Below are positions 6,918 through 16,429 of a stretch of 64,000 bases of DNA, one piece after another. The notes below the pieces were generated by a model. The model was given only the letters and a program-made list of their open reading frames with translations. It was not told where the DNA came from and made no database searches. Within the stretch, counting starts at the first letter, position 1; each line of letters opens with the position of its first letter. A program made the position numbers and the translations under genes. The DNA is from an uncultured Fidelibacterota bacterium (GTDB lineage: Bacteria > Fidelibacterota > Marinisomatia > Marinisomatales > UBA1611). The stretch lies in assembly GCA_913043235.1 (NCBI GenBank), contig CAJWLO010000007.1:1-64000 (forward strand), written 5' to 3'.

Positions 6918-8462
6918 TTAAGATGCTGCATTTTCCTTATCAAGATTCATCTCATGAGTCACATCTATATCATTTTTACCGCGTAAAAATCTAAATTCAT
7001 CTGGCCGAAGATCATTGTTTTCCAAAATCTTTAAATGTATAAAATTTTGCCACATCAGTCCACGTAGGATATGCTTTTTCTCACCATTCAAATAGTTGGA
7101 ATTTTCAGGGTGAAGTTGCAGTTTAAGCCGCAAGGAACGGTGTTTGCTTTTGTAGCGGCGTAACCAGTGATCAATCCGAGTAATAAGTGTTTCTCGTGAA
7201 ATGATTCGTCCTGAACCATGGCATGCGGGGCATTTATCGCTCATAGAGTCCAATAGGCTGACCCGGATTCGCTGTCGGGTCATTTCCAATAAACCAAACT
7301 CTGTGATAGGCGCTACTGCAACCTTGGCTCGGTCTTTCTTCAATTCTTTACGCAATTCATGATAAACTTTTTTACGATTATCTTCGAGCTGCATATCAAT
7401 AAAATCAATCACAATCAAGCCTGAGAGATCACGGAGTCGCAACTGCCGTGCCACCTCCCGAGCGGCTTCCAAGTTGATCTTAAGGGAATTTTCCTCGTGC
7501 ATCTTTTTACCCACGAAACGGCCACTATTCACATCAACAACAACCATTGCTTCAGTTTTCTCAATGATTAGGTAAGCACCGCTTTTCAGCCAAGCTTTGG
7601 GGCGCATCAGTTTTTCTATTTCTGATTCGATACCAAAACTTTCAAAAAGAGGAGCTTTTAATTTATATAACTCCAAACGTTCCAGCAGACTGGGGGATAC
7701 ATCATCTAGATAGCGTTGGGTTTTTCGGTACAGGCGCTTGGAATCAATGATTATTTTTTCCACATCTAGTGTAAGCAGATCTCGGACCACACTGGAAGCA
7801 GTTTCGAGGTCTTCGTAAACAAGGATGGGTGCATCTTCTCTTTCCGATTTATTTTTTATTTTCTGCCAGTTATCTAATAAAATTTTAAAATCATTGTCGA
7901 TATGTTCTTCGCTTTTACCTTCTGCAACGGTACGAATAATTACACCCGTATCATTGGTACGCAAACGTTGGGCGATCTTTTTTAATCGCCGACGTTCAAA
8001 CTTGTCCCAGATTTTTTTGGAGATACCAATATAATTTGCATTCGGAACCAGAACCAGGAGACGTCCGGGAAGGGCCACTTCCGTAGTAACTCGAGGACCT
8101 TTTCCAGCAAAAGGTTCTTTAATAACTTGAACAAAAATTTCTTGGTTTGTTTTAAGGTCAACCTCAATATTTTCAATCTTCCTTTTATGTTTTTTGTTAT
8201 TGTGGTGATTATTGTTTTCTTCAATGAGATATTCACTTTTCCCTATTTCTGAAAATGGGAGAAAAGCATTTAATTCGTAGCCAATATCCACAAAAGCGGC
8301 CTGCATTCCGGGTAGTACGTTTTCTACTTTTCCTTTGTAGACATTACCCACCATACGCTGATTATCCTGTTGTTCTACGTATACTTCTACCAATTTACTA
8401 TCTTCATGAATAGCGATGCGGGTTTCACCCATACTTTCATTAATAAAGATTTCTTTCTTCAT
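6918..8462 (-). CDS. rng: ribonuclease E/G family endoribonuclease
   Basis: A 514-residue protein with the S1 RNA-binding domain near residues 35-130 (GNVYKGKVENVLPGMQAAFV), the RNase E/G catalytic core with the metal-binding aspartates in VVVDVNSGRF near 306 and GLIVIDFIDM near 347, and the zinc-link Cys pair in CPACHGSG near 405. Its length fits RNase G rather than RNase E, since there is no long degradosome scaffold. It heads the rng-rplU-rpmA operon, an arrangement common in bacteria. Likely role: rRNA and mRNA processing. Confidence 0.95.
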   Translation of the reverse strand: MKKEIFINESMGETRIAIHEDSKLVEVYVEQQDNQRMVGNVYKGKVENVLPGMQAAFVDIGYELNAFLPFSEIGKSEYLIEENNNHHNNKKHKRKIENIEVDLKTNQEIFVQVIKEPFAGKGPRVTTEVALPGRLLVLVPNANYIGISKKIWDKFERRRLKKIAQRLRTNDTGVIIRTVAEGKSEEHIDNDFKILLDNWQKIKNKSEREDAPILVYEDLETASSVVRDLLTLDVEKIIIDSKRLYRKTQRYLDDVSPSLLERLELYKLKAPLFESFGIESEIEKLMRPKAWLKSGAYLIIEKTEAMVVVDVNSGRFVGKKMHEENSLKINLEAAREVARQLRLRDLSGLIVIDFIDMQLEDNRKKVYHELRKELKKDRAKVAVAPITEFGLLEMTRQRIRVSLLDSMSDKCPACHGSGRIISRETLITRIDHWLRRYKSKHRSLRLKLQLHPENSNYLNGEKKHILRGLMWQNFIHLKILENNDLRPDEFRFLRGKNDIDVTHEMNLDKENAAS

Positions 8463-8824
8463 AATATATACCTAACTATACTATACATCCGCCAATCGGT
8501 TATGCAGGTACTCAGACCCAACCAATCAGGTATCCAATCAAACGGACTTCTAGTGGTGTGTTATTTTCGAGGGATTCGGAAGGAAGGAAAATTTATGGCC
8601 CTATTTAGGGTGATAAAAAAGTTGTCGAAATCGTCGAAAAAAGAGTAAAACTTTGTAATCCTTCTTGGTCCCTAACTGCTTGGAAAATACGGCGATATGA
8701 TCATTTTATTCAAGAATTATAACATGTGGTTTTCTGCTTAAATTCCTTTCATATAGTTTGGACTAATACAGTCATCTTTTTTCTGGCTGTGTATATATCC
8801 TATGTTAATCTTATCTAAGAAATC
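8463..8824. other. 362-base divergent intergenic region
   Basis: Separates rng (minus) from the peptidase E gene (plus), so promoters for both must lie here. Next to rng the minus strand is AT-rich with several possible -10 hexamers, but I cannot fix one. The part at 8500-8650 is more GC-rich and holds no convincing frame; the longest plus-strand frame there is mostly antisense to the start of rng. No terminator or structured RNA is apparent. Confidence 0.5.
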
Positions 8825-9520
8825 ATGAAAAAAAAGCATATTATTGCTATAGGTGGCGGTGGTTTTGGTCGTAACCCAAGACATAATAAAATTGAAAAAT
8901 ATATTCTGGAGCAGACTAGAAAAGAAACTCCCAATATTCTTTTTCTGCCAACAGCCAGTGCAGAAGATAAAAATTATATTGTGAATTTTTATACATGCTT
9001 TTCCCGATTGAACTGTGCACCGAACCATATCACCCTATTTGAACGAACTCCAAGACTCGACGGCATAATAAATAAAGCAGATGTGATTTATGTAGGTGGA
9101 GGAAATACCAAAAGTATGCTGGCAGTCTGGAAAGGATGGAAAATAGATCAACTTCTCCTCAAAGCATATAATAAAGGGAAAATTCTGTGTGGTGTCAGTG
9201 CTGGGGCTATTTGTTGGTTTGAACAGGGCATAACTGATTCTTGGGTCAGTAATTTGAATGTGATGGGATGTTTAGGATTTCTTCAGGGAATGTGCTGTCC
9301 CCACTATCAGGAAGAATTGGATAGACGACCCAGTGTTCATGAATTTATGAAAAAAAAAGAATCCATGCCTGGATATGCCATTGATGGTGGAGCAGCGGTT
9401 CATTTCAAAGAAGGAGAATATTTTGCATCACTACAATTTTATCCTGATTCATTCGTTCATTATATTTCTTGTAGCAATGGGAATGTTATAGAAGAAAAAA
9501 AAGAAATGATTTTGCTTTGA
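8825..9520 (+). CDS. peptidase E family (S51) serine peptidase
   Basis: A 231-residue cytoplasmic protein. KKHIIAIGGGGFGRNP at the start, VIYVGGGNTKSMLAVWK near 90 and the nucleophile elbow GVSAGAICWF near residue 124 (Ser) are the S51 hallmarks; the reference enzymes cleave Asp-X dipeptides or cyanophycin fragments. A C-terminal VIEEKKEMILL matches the end of dipeptidase E-like proteins. There is no signal peptide. The next gene starts inside its stop codon (TGATG), so the two are translationally coupled. The exact substrate is not readable from the sequence. Confidence 0.88.
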   Translation: MKKKHIIAIGGGGFGRNPRHNKIEKYILEQTRKETPNILFLPTASAEDKNYIVNFYTCFSRLNCAPNHITLFERTPRLDGIINKADVIYVGGGNTKSMLAVWKGWKIDQLLLKAYNKGKILCGVSAGAICWFEQGITDSWVSNLNVMGCLGFLQGMCCPHYQEELDRRPSVHEFMKKKESMPGYAIDGGAAVHFKEGEYFASLQFYPDSFVHYISCSNGNVIEEKKEMILL

Positions 9521-10119
9521 TGTATAAAGAAGACCAAGTCCAGTTCTGGGAGAATATATATCTAGCTGATGATGCTGGGTGGGACTTGGGTGGTGCAACA
9601 CCGGTTTTTAAATCTATTGCTAATGAATTAATTCCTGGAAAGATGTGTATCGTTGGATGTGGGTCTGGGCATGATGCGGTTATGTTTGCTCAGAAACAAT
9701 TTGAGGTTATAGGAGTTGATTTTGCAGAATCAGCAGTAAAAACACTTGAAGAAAAATCTGAAGAAGAAAATGTGAATGTACAAATTCTTCAGTATGATAT
9801 TTTTTCTCTAACACCAAAATATGATAATGTTTTTGACTATGTAATTGAGCAAACCTGTTTTTGTGCCATTAACCCGAATCGGCGGCAGGAATACGAAAGA
9901 TTAGTGTACAAAATATTAAAACCAGGTGGAAAATTAATCGGTCTATGGTTCCCATTGGATAAGACAATTAAAGATGGAGGCCCGCCATGGGGCACTACAG
10001 TTAAAGAAGTAAAATCTGTTTTCAACGAAAATTGGTTAGTTTTCCGTGATGAGTTTTCTTCATTATCCATAAAACCACGCCAGAGACGAGAAAAGTTGAT
10101 AATATTTGAGAAAATATAA
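9520..10119 (+). CDS. TPMT-like class I SAM-dependent methyltransferase
   Basis: About 199 residues. Motif I is MCIVGCGSGHDAVMFA near residue 45, the acidic strand is FEVIGVDFAESAV near 66, and the N-terminal FWENIYLADDAGWDLGG with WFPLDKTIKDGGPPWG near 145 is the thiopurine S-methyltransferase-like pattern. Bacterial members often act on thiols, selenium or halide compounds, but no substrate can be named here. I place the start at the ATG at 9520 (one-base overlap with the peptidase stop) instead of a TTG three bases earlier. Confidence 0.85.
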   Translation: MYKEDQVQFWENIYLADDAGWDLGGATPVFKSIANELIPGKMCIVGCGSGHDAVMFAQKQFEVIGVDFAESAVKTLEEKSEEENVNVQILQYDIFSLTPKYDNVFDYVIEQTCFCAINPNRRQEYERLVYKILKPGGKLIGLWFPLDKTIKDGGPPWGTTVKEVKSVFNENWLVFRDEFSSLSIKPRQRREKLIIFEKI

Positions 10120-10133
10120 ACTTAATTTTTCAG

Positions 10134-10913
10134 ATGAATTCTGATCTGAAACTTGCCAAAGAGGCTGCTTTAGAAGCTGGTGGCTTAATTTTGAATTACT
10201 ATAAAGCAGATTATGAAATAAAAGATAAAGGATATCATAATCCCGTAACTACTGCTGATCATGCTGCTGACTCTAGATTAAAAGAAATATTAACTTCAGT
10301 AAAACCAAATTATGGCTGGCTCTCAGAAGAAACAGTAGATTCCCCGGCGAGGTTGACCAAAAAACGAGCATGGGTGGTGGATCCTTTAGATGGAACTAAA
10401 GAATTCATCGAGGGTGTTCCACATTTTGTGGTGAGTGTTGGTTTAGTCGAAAATGGAACTCCTATCGTTGGTGTATTATATAACCCTGTAACTGGAGAAA
10501 CATTCACAGCTGCACAAGGTGAAGGCGCAAAGTTGAATGGTGAACCGATTCAATGTGTTACCAAAGATAATGTAGGAGACATGGTGATCCTGAATAGTCG
10601 ATCAGAAACACGTCTCGGACTCTGGGAACCGTTTGATGGGGCATTCGGTGAATTGCGGGCTATTGGATCTGTAGCTTACAAACTTGGATTAACAGCTGCT
10701 GGTAAAGCAGATATTTTTGCATCACTTCGTCCCAAGAATGAATGGGACATTTGTGCCGGGAATTGTATTATTAATGAAGCAGGAGGAAAGCTGATTGATC
10801 TAAAAGGGGATAATATTAGTTTTAATCAGGAAAGGACGTTGGTTGAACATGGATTAATTGCCGGTGATATTGATGCTGTAGATAAAACATTTGATATTTT
10901 AACTGCTAATTAG
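10134..10913 (+). CDS. cysQ: 3'(2'),5'-bisphosphate nucleotidase / inositol-monophosphatase family
   Basis: A 259-residue protein with the metal sites of the FIG superfamily: GWLSEETVDS near residue 60 (Glu), WVVDPLDGTKEFIEG near 79-93 (DPLDGT, Asp pair) and EWDICAGNCIINEAGG near 202-217. The DGTKEF variant is typical of CysQ-type enzymes, which hydrolyse PAP from sulfate activation; an inositol or fructose phosphatase role remains possible. It starts 14 bases after the methyltransferase and ends 4 bases before thyX. A PAP phosphatase would fit with the sulfotransferase-like gene in this window, though the two are not adjacent. Confidence 0.85.
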   Translation: MNSDLKLAKEAALEAGGLILNYYKADYEIKDKGYHNPVTTADHAADSRLKEILTSVKPNYGWLSEETVDSPARLTKKRAWVVDPLDGTKEFIEGVPHFVVSVGLVENGTPIVGVLYNPVTGETFTAAQGEGAKLNGEPIQCVTKDNVGDMVILNSRSETRLGLWEPFDGAFGELRAIGSVAYKLGLTAAGKADIFASLRPKNEWDICAGNCIINEAGGKLIDLKGDNISFNQERTLVEHGLIAGDIDAVDKTFDILTAN

Positions 10914-10917
10914 AAAA

Positions 10918-11880
10918 ATGAAACAATTACCAGAAAATGCCATAAAATGTTTGGATAAAGGATTTGTCAGGCTTGTTGATTCCATGGGTGGAGATGATGC
11001 CATTGTACAGGCAGCACGTGTGAGTTATGGTCAAGGCACGAGTAAGATTTCTCAGGATCGTGGATTAATCCGTTATCTTATGCGACATCGTCACACCACT
11101 CCTTTTGAAATGGTGGAATTCAAATTCCATTGCAAGATGCCTATTTTTGTAGCACGGCAATGGGTTCGTCATCGTACGGCTAATATCAATGAATATTCAC
11201 TTCGTTACTCCGAAGCGCGTGATGAATTTTATTATCCAGATCCAGAGCATATCCAATTTCAGTCCGCGTTTAATAAACAGGGTCGTATGGGAGAAGTACC
11301 TGCGGATTTGAAGCAAAAAGTTCAGAATTATTTTAAAGAAATTTCCGAAAAAAGTTTTGGCATCTATTTAGAATTGAATGAAGCCGGTGTAGCCCGGGAA
11401 TTGGCCCGCGCAATTCTTCCGGTGAACCTATATACGGAATGGTACTGGAAAAATGATCTTCATAACCTACTCCATTTTATTGGGCTACGATCCGACAGTC
11501 ATGCACAATACGAAATTCGTGTTTTCTCTGATGCCATGGCAGATTCGGTGAAAGCGGTAGCACCTTTTGCATGGGAAGCTTATCAGGATTATGTGGTGAA
11601 AGGTATGAGATTTTCCCGAATCGAACAGAGTTTATTAGAAAAACAACTCCCTTCAAGAGTCGTTGATGATATTCTTGAAGATATTGCCTATCAGATCACA
11701 GCCACTCTTCACTATAATAAGCATCGAGAAGATTCCGACCTTTATCAGCTCTATCAAAAACAAGGTGGCTCTAATTCTGAAGAAGATTTCAGGTTAAAGT
11801 GGAATTCCGGAGAGATCATGATTGGTAATGTACGGGAGTTAAGGGAATTCAAGTTGAAATTAGAAAGTTTAAACAATTAG
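10918..11880 (+). CDS. thyX: flavin-dependent thymidylate synthase ThyX
   Basis: Makes dTMP from dUMP using FAD, NADPH and methylene-tetrahydrofolate. The signature RHR-x7-S is present as RHRTANINEYS near residue 81, followed by LRYSEARDEFYYP. At 320 residues it is longer than the usual 220-250, with extra sequence at the C-terminus after SFSRIEQ-type residues near 230; both halves look intact. The gene follows cysQ by four bases. The dCMP deaminase at 53618-54058 could provide its dUMP. No ThyA is seen in the window. Confidence 0.94.
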   Translation: MKQLPENAIKCLDKGFVRLVDSMGGDDAIVQAARVSYGQGTSKISQDRGLIRYLMRHRHTTPFEMVEFKFHCKMPIFVARQWVRHRTANINEYSLRYSEARDEFYYPDPEHIQFQSAFNKQGRMGEVPADLKQKVQNYFKEISEKSFGIYLELNEAGVARELARAILPVNLYTEWYWKNDLHNLLHFIGLRSDSHAQYEIRVFSDAMADSVKAVAPFAWEAYQDYVVKGMRFSRIEQSLLEKQLPSRVVDDILEDIAYQITATLHYNKHREDSDLYQLYQKQGGSNSEEDFRLKWNSGEIMIGNVRELREFKLKLESLNN

Positions 11881-11957
11881 CTAAAAAACCGTAAAGTTCA
11901 AAGAAAATAATAATTATTTAAACTGTTTATACACTGCGTTCGATACGTTGAAATAAA

Positions 11958-14171
11958 ATGTCTTTATTTAACAGAGCAAAAGTCATCGATGCTAATTTCA
12001 CTCAATTTGTGAAATCAGGCAATTTTCCCACGGCCCGTTCACAACTGAATTTATCCCAAACAAATATTAAACCAGATGAACTAATTTCTATTTTTGAATC
12101 ACAAGTCTTGAGTCGTCAGATGGATTTGAAAGCACGTGTCTTAAAAAATGAAGGTAAATGTTTTTACACCATTGGGAGTTCTGGTCATGAAGGAAATGCA
12201 GTATTTGGGAAAGTCTTTCCATATACGGATATGGCTTTCCTCCATTATCGCAGCGGTCCATTTTTTATCGAACGATCCAAACAAATCCCGGGCACTACGC
12301 CAATCTATGATATGGGACTCTCATTCATGGCATCTTCCGATGATCCAATCAGTGGTGGCAGACATAAAGTATTGGGTAGTAAAATACTCAACATCCCGCC
12401 ACAAACGAGCACCATTGCTAGCCATTTACCTAAGGCAGTGGGGACGGCTTTTTCCATCGATCGTGCCAAAGATTTGGATATCCCTGAAAGGAAACTAAAT
12501 AGTAGCAGTATTGTGCTTTGCAGTTTTGGCGATGCCAGCACTAACCATGCAACGGCTTTGAGTGCTTTTAATATATCGATTTGGATCTCGAATCAGGGTG
12601 GTCACGTTCCCATCATTTTTATTTGTGAAGATAACGGTACTGGTATTTCTGTTCCAACAAATGACAGCTGGATCGAGCAGAATTTTAATAAACGTAGGGG
12701 GATGGATTATATCCAAACCGATGGACTTCATCTAATTGATTTAATGATCAAAACCCGTCAGGCGGAGCACAATTGTCGAATCAATCGATCACCGATTTTT
12801 CTTCATATGAAAACGGTTCGACTTATGGGTCATGCAGGATCTGATGTAGAATTAGGATACAAATCTCTTTCAGATATTGAATCCACTGAATTCAATGATC
12901 CACTACTTCATTCTGCAAGAATCTTGATAGAAAATAGATGTCTGTCAGCTGAAGATATTTTAATGATTTACAAATTGGCGAAAGATCAAATAAATCATGT
13001 GTTTGATTGGACAACAGTTCGACCCAAGTTGAAAACTGTGAGTGATGTAATGGAATCAATCGTGCCTAATCAAACAAGGGTGATTTTACCCAAGCAACCT
13101 ACCCAAAAGGCCCGCAGAGATTTATTTGGGAAAGAATTCAGTCGCTTGGATCAACCCCAGCATATGGCAAAACTCATTAATTATGCTTTGTCCGATATCA
13201 TGCTGCGTTATGAGAACACTTTGATTTTTGGAGAAGATGTAGCGCAAAAGGGTGGTGTGTATAATGTGACAGCTAATCTTTATAAACAGTTCGGCGTACG
13301 TCGTGTGTTCAATAGCCTTTTGGATGAAACATCAATCATTGGTCTTGGAATAGGGTTTGGGCATAATGGATTTATTCCCATTCCGGAGATCCAATTTTTG
13401 GCTTATCTCCATAATGCTCAAGATCAATTGCGTGGAGAAGCAGCAACATTACCTTTTTTCAGTAAAGGTCAATTTACCAATCCAATGGTGCTACGTATTC
13501 CGGGGCTAGCCTATCAAAAAGGGTTCGGTGGCCATTATCATAATGATAATTCTTTAACAATTTTCAGAGATATTCCTGGAGTGATATTAGCAGTGCCATC
13601 TAATGGCGCTGATGGGGCTAAAATGCTCCGGACCGCCATTCGGGAAGCTTACGAAAACAGCCGCGTGGTGGTTTTTGTTGAGCCTATTGCATTATACATG
13701 AAGAAGGATCTCCATAAACCTAAAGATAGGAAATGGATTTTTAAATACCCTTACATGAAAGATGAGATTCCCATTGGTGAATTCGGTACATATGGAAACG
13801 GGAAAGCTCTTACCATTATCACATATGGAAACGGATTGTATATATCACTTCAAGCCAAAAAAGAAATTGAGAAAAAACTAAAGAAAAAGATCAAAATCAT
13901 AGATCTACGATGGCTTTCAGATATAGATATCTTCAAATTATTGAAAGCAATAGGGATTTGCGAAAATGTGCTTATTGTAGATGAATGCCGCCGTACAGGT
14001 TGTCATGGAGAAGGCCTTTTAGCTCAATTGGTTAGCAAATCCAACAAGACGCTGAATATAAAACTGTACGCTGCGGATGATAGTTTTATATCTTTGGGTG
14101 TAGCGGCAACAGCAACACTACCCAGTAAAGAATCTGTTATTGAATATGCGCTGGAGTTAGTGAATGTGTAA
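11958..14171 (+). CDS. fused branched-chain 2-oxoacid dehydrogenase E1 (alpha-beta)
   Basis: A 737-residue fusion. Residues about 40-370 are an E1-alpha domain with the thiamine-diphosphate motif beginning CSFGDASTNHATALSAF near 192 and ending CEDNGTGISVPT; residues about 390-737 are an E1-beta transketolase-like domain (LIFGEDVAQKGGVYNVT, VRRVFNSLLDETSIIG) with the C-terminal transketolase domain after about 610. The enzyme decarboxylates 2-oxoisovalerate-type acids, passing acyl groups to a lipoyl E2 that is not in the window. Alpha-beta fusion is known in Bacteroidetes-like lineages. The next gene overlaps its end by eight bases. Confidence 0.9.
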   Translation: MSLFNRAKVIDANFTQFVKSGNFPTARSQLNLSQTNIKPDELISIFESQVLSRQMDLKARVLKNEGKCFYTIGSSGHEGNAVFGKVFPYTDMAFLHYRSGPFFIERSKQIPGTTPIYDMGLSFMASSDDPISGGRHKVLGSKILNIPPQTSTIASHLPKAVGTAFSIDRAKDLDIPERKLNSSSIVLCSFGDASTNHATALSAFNISIWISNQGGHVPIIFICEDNGTGISVPTNDSWIEQNFNKRRGMDYIQTDGLHLIDLMIKTRQAEHNCRINRSPIFLHMKTVRLMGHAGSDVELGYKSLSDIESTEFNDPLLHSARILIENRCLSAEDILMIYKLAKDQINHVFDWTTVRPKLKTVSDVMESIVPNQTRVILPKQPTQKARRDLFGKEFSRLDQPQHMAKLINYALSDIMLRYENTLIFGEDVAQKGGVYNVTANLYKQFGVRRVFNSLLDETSIIGLGIGFGHNGFIPIPEIQFLAYLHNAQDQLRGEAATLPFFSKGQFTNPMVLRIPGLAYQKGFGGHYHNDNSLTIFRDIPGVILAVPSNGADGAKMLRTAIREAYENSRVVVFVEPIALYMKKDLHKPKDRKWIFKYPYMKDEIPIGEFGTYGNGKALTIITYGNGLYISLQAKKEIEKKLKKKIKIIDLRWLSDIDIFKLLKAIGICENVLIVDECRRTGCHGEGLLAQLVSKSNKTLNIKLYAADDSFISLGVAATATLPSKESVIEYALELVNV

Positions 14172-15171
14172 AAAACGTATTGTTGTTATTTGTCCTGGAC
14201 GAGGTAGTTATACGCGGGACACTAAAGGATATTTGAAAACTAATGAAGCTAAAACTAAAAACAATATTGAATGGATGAATGAGAAGCGAAAAGAAGAAGG
14301 TCTGCCTACAATTTCAATATTGGACGCATCACCCTTTAAAGCAAAAATCCATATGGCTGGAGAAAATGCATCATCACTTATTTATGCTTGTAGTTTATCT
14401 GATTTTTTAGCCATTAATCAGGATAAATATGAGATAGTGGCCATCACAGGAAATTCTATGGGCTGGTACACTGCTCTAGCCTTGAGCGGTGCATTGGATT
14501 TAAAGAATGCCTATCATCTTATCCATACCATGGGTTCAATGATGAAAGATGAAATCATAGGTGGTCAGATCATTTATCCATTAGTGGATGATAATTGGCA
14601 AGAAGATGAATCGATAAAAAAAATAGTCTTGAATGAGATAGATGCCTATATATCCATATTATTGGGTGGTTATATTGTAATTGGCGGTGAACAAAAAGTG
14701 TTGGATATTCTATTGAAAAAATTGCCTGCAAAAGATAAATATCCGTTACAATTACCATTTCACGCCGCCTTTCATACACCACTGATGAAAAGTGTATCTG
14801 AGCAGGCTATGGTTGAATTGCATCATTCATTATTTGAAAAACCATCAGTACCTCTTGTGGATGGTAGAGGTAATATCTGGAGGCCTCATTCGACAGATAC
14901 ATTAGCACTTTATCAATATACTTTAGGCCACCAAGTTACAAAATCTTATGATTTCACATCTGCAATCGTTGTGGCCATGAAAGAATTCTGCCCTGATAAA
15001 TTAGTATTGTTGGGCCCAGGAACTAATTTGGGTGGATCTATTGGGCAAATCATTATTAGACACGATTGGCTCGATCTGAATACCAAATCTGCATTCATTA
15101 ATTTGCAGAAAACAAACCCCTATCTGATTTCAATGGGGAATGAGAATCAGCGTGAGATCGTTTCAGGATAA
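14164..15171 (+). CDS. malonyl-CoA:ACP transacylase-like acyltransferase
   Basis: A 335-residue protein with the FabD/acyltransferase fold markers: N-terminal IVVICPGRGSY, the nucleophile elbow GNSMGWYTALALSG near residue 100 (GHSLGE in FabD) and the His in PFHAAFHTPLM near 203. The family's conserved Arg after the nucleophile is not obvious, so the extender acid may differ from malonate. It overlaps the E1 gene by eight bases, implying coupled translation; acyl transfer of branched-chain acyl groups is an attractive but unproven idea. Confidence 0.7.
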   Translation: MCKKRIVVICPGRGSYTRDTKGYLKTNEAKTKNNIEWMNEKRKEEGLPTISILDASPFKAKIHMAGENASSLIYACSLSDFLAINQDKYEIVAITGNSMGWYTALALSGALDLKNAYHLIHTMGSMMKDEIIGGQIIYPLVDDNWQEDESIKKIVLNEIDAYISILLGGYIVIGGEQKVLDILLKKLPAKDKYPLQLPFHAAFHTPLMKSVSEQAMVELHHSLFEKPSVPLVDGRGNIWRPHSTDTLALYQYTLGHQVTKSYDFTSAIVVAMKEFCPDKLVLLGPGTNLGGSIGQIIIRHDWLDLNTKSAFINLQKTNPYLISMGNENQREIVSG

Positions 15172-15216
15172 AGGATTTAGTATCTTAATTTCCACCCCAA
15201 TTTTTAAAGGCTAACC

Positions 15217-16389
15217 ATGAAAGAATTAGGACCTGATTTTTATAATATTACTGGAATACTTTCGGAAGAAGAATTGATGATTCAAAAAACAGCTTACGAA
15301 TTTGTCCAAACGGAGTTCATGCCATTGATTTGCGAACATTACGAAAATGGCACTTTCCCAATGGAATTGGCTCCGAAGCTTGGTGAACTAGGATTTATGG
15401 GTTCATCATTGCCTCAAGAATCTGGTGGATCAGGTGTAAGTAATGTGGCTTATGGACTCATTTTACATGAGTTGGAAAGAGGGGATTCAGGATTACGCTC
15501 TTTCGCCAGTGTGCAAGGTGCTTTAGTCATGTATCCCATCCATGCGTACGGTTCTGATGATCAAAAAGCCAAATGGCTTCCAGGATTAAGTGCAGGAACC
15601 AAGATTGGATGTTTTGGTCTCACTGAACCAAATTTTGGTTCAAATCCCGGTGGTATGGTCACCAGATGCAATCGAAAGGGTGATGACTGGATCATTAATG
15701 GTAATAAAATGTGGATAACCAATGGCTCCATAGCCGATGTTGCGGTTGTTTGGGCTCGGGATGAAGAAGGTATTGTCCGTGGATTTCTAATTGAAAAGGG
15801 CATGGAAGGATTCACTTCCAGCGATATCCATGGGAAGTTGAGTCTTCGATCTTCCATAACATCCGAACTCTCCATGAATAACGTGCGACTTCCTGAATCA
15901 GCGCGACTTCCAAATATTGAAGGGCTGAAAGGTCCGTTAAGTTGCCTTACTCAGGCCCGCTACGGCATTTCTTGGGGTATGGTAGGTGCCGCTACTGATT
16001 GTTATAGCACGGCTGTGAACTATTCAAAAGAGAGGAAACAATTTTCCAAACCTATTGGCGGATATCAGCTTACCCAAGCAAAACTTGCGGAAATGATTAC
16101 ACGTATTACCGAAGCCCAGCTTTTGGTTTATCGGTTGGGTCGGCTGAAAGATGAAGGAACTATGACCTTTCAACAGGTATCTATGGCAAAGCGAAACAAT
16201 TGTGAAATGGCGAGAAATATTTCCCGAACTTCCCGTGAAATTCTTGGTGCAAATGGAATCACAGAAGATTATTCTCCAATTAGGCACATGGCGAATATCG
16301 AATCGGTATATACTTACGAGGGTACTCACGAAATGCATTCATTAATTTTAGGGCAGGAAGTAACTGGCATGTCTGCATATGATTCTTGA
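15217..16389 (+). CDS. acyl-CoA dehydrogenase, glutaryl-CoA dehydrogenase-like
   Basis: A 390-residue flavoprotein. GDSGLRSFASVQGALVMYPI near residue 90, GLTEPNFGSNPGGM near 131 and the catalytic-Glu motif YTYEGTHEMH near 368 match the glutaryl-CoA dehydrogenase branch, which oxidises and decarboxylates glutaryl-CoA to crotonyl-CoA in lysine/tryptophan breakdown. The electron acceptor would be the ETF encoded at 43.6-45.4 kb. It sits 45 bases after the acyltransferase on the same strand. Family call firm, substrate inferred. Confidence 0.88.
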   Translation: MKELGPDFYNITGILSEEELMIQKTAYEFVQTEFMPLICEHYENGTFPMELAPKLGELGFMGSSLPQESGGSGVSNVAYGLILHELERGDSGLRSFASVQGALVMYPIHAYGSDDQKAKWLPGLSAGTKIGCFGLTEPNFGSNPGGMVTRCNRKGDDWIINGNKMWITNGSIADVAVVWARDEEGIVRGFLIEKGMEGFTSSDIHGKLSLRSSITSELSMNNVRLPESARLPNIEGLKGPLSCLTQARYGISWGMVGAATDCYSTAVNYSKERKQFSKPIGGYQLTQAKLAEMITRITEAQLLVYRLGRLKDEGTMTFQQVSMAKRNNCEMARNISRTSREILGANGITEDYSPIRHMANIESVYTYEGTHEMHSLILGQEVTGMSAYDS

Positions 16390-16429
16390 AAATTATTTTA
16401 TAAATAATAAAAAAGAGTCACATAAATAG

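Noticed and set aside
8370-8648. 92-codon plus-strand frame across the rng start
   Set aside because: The first third is antisense to rng, and the rest is in an intergenic region without a ribosome-binding site or conserved motif.
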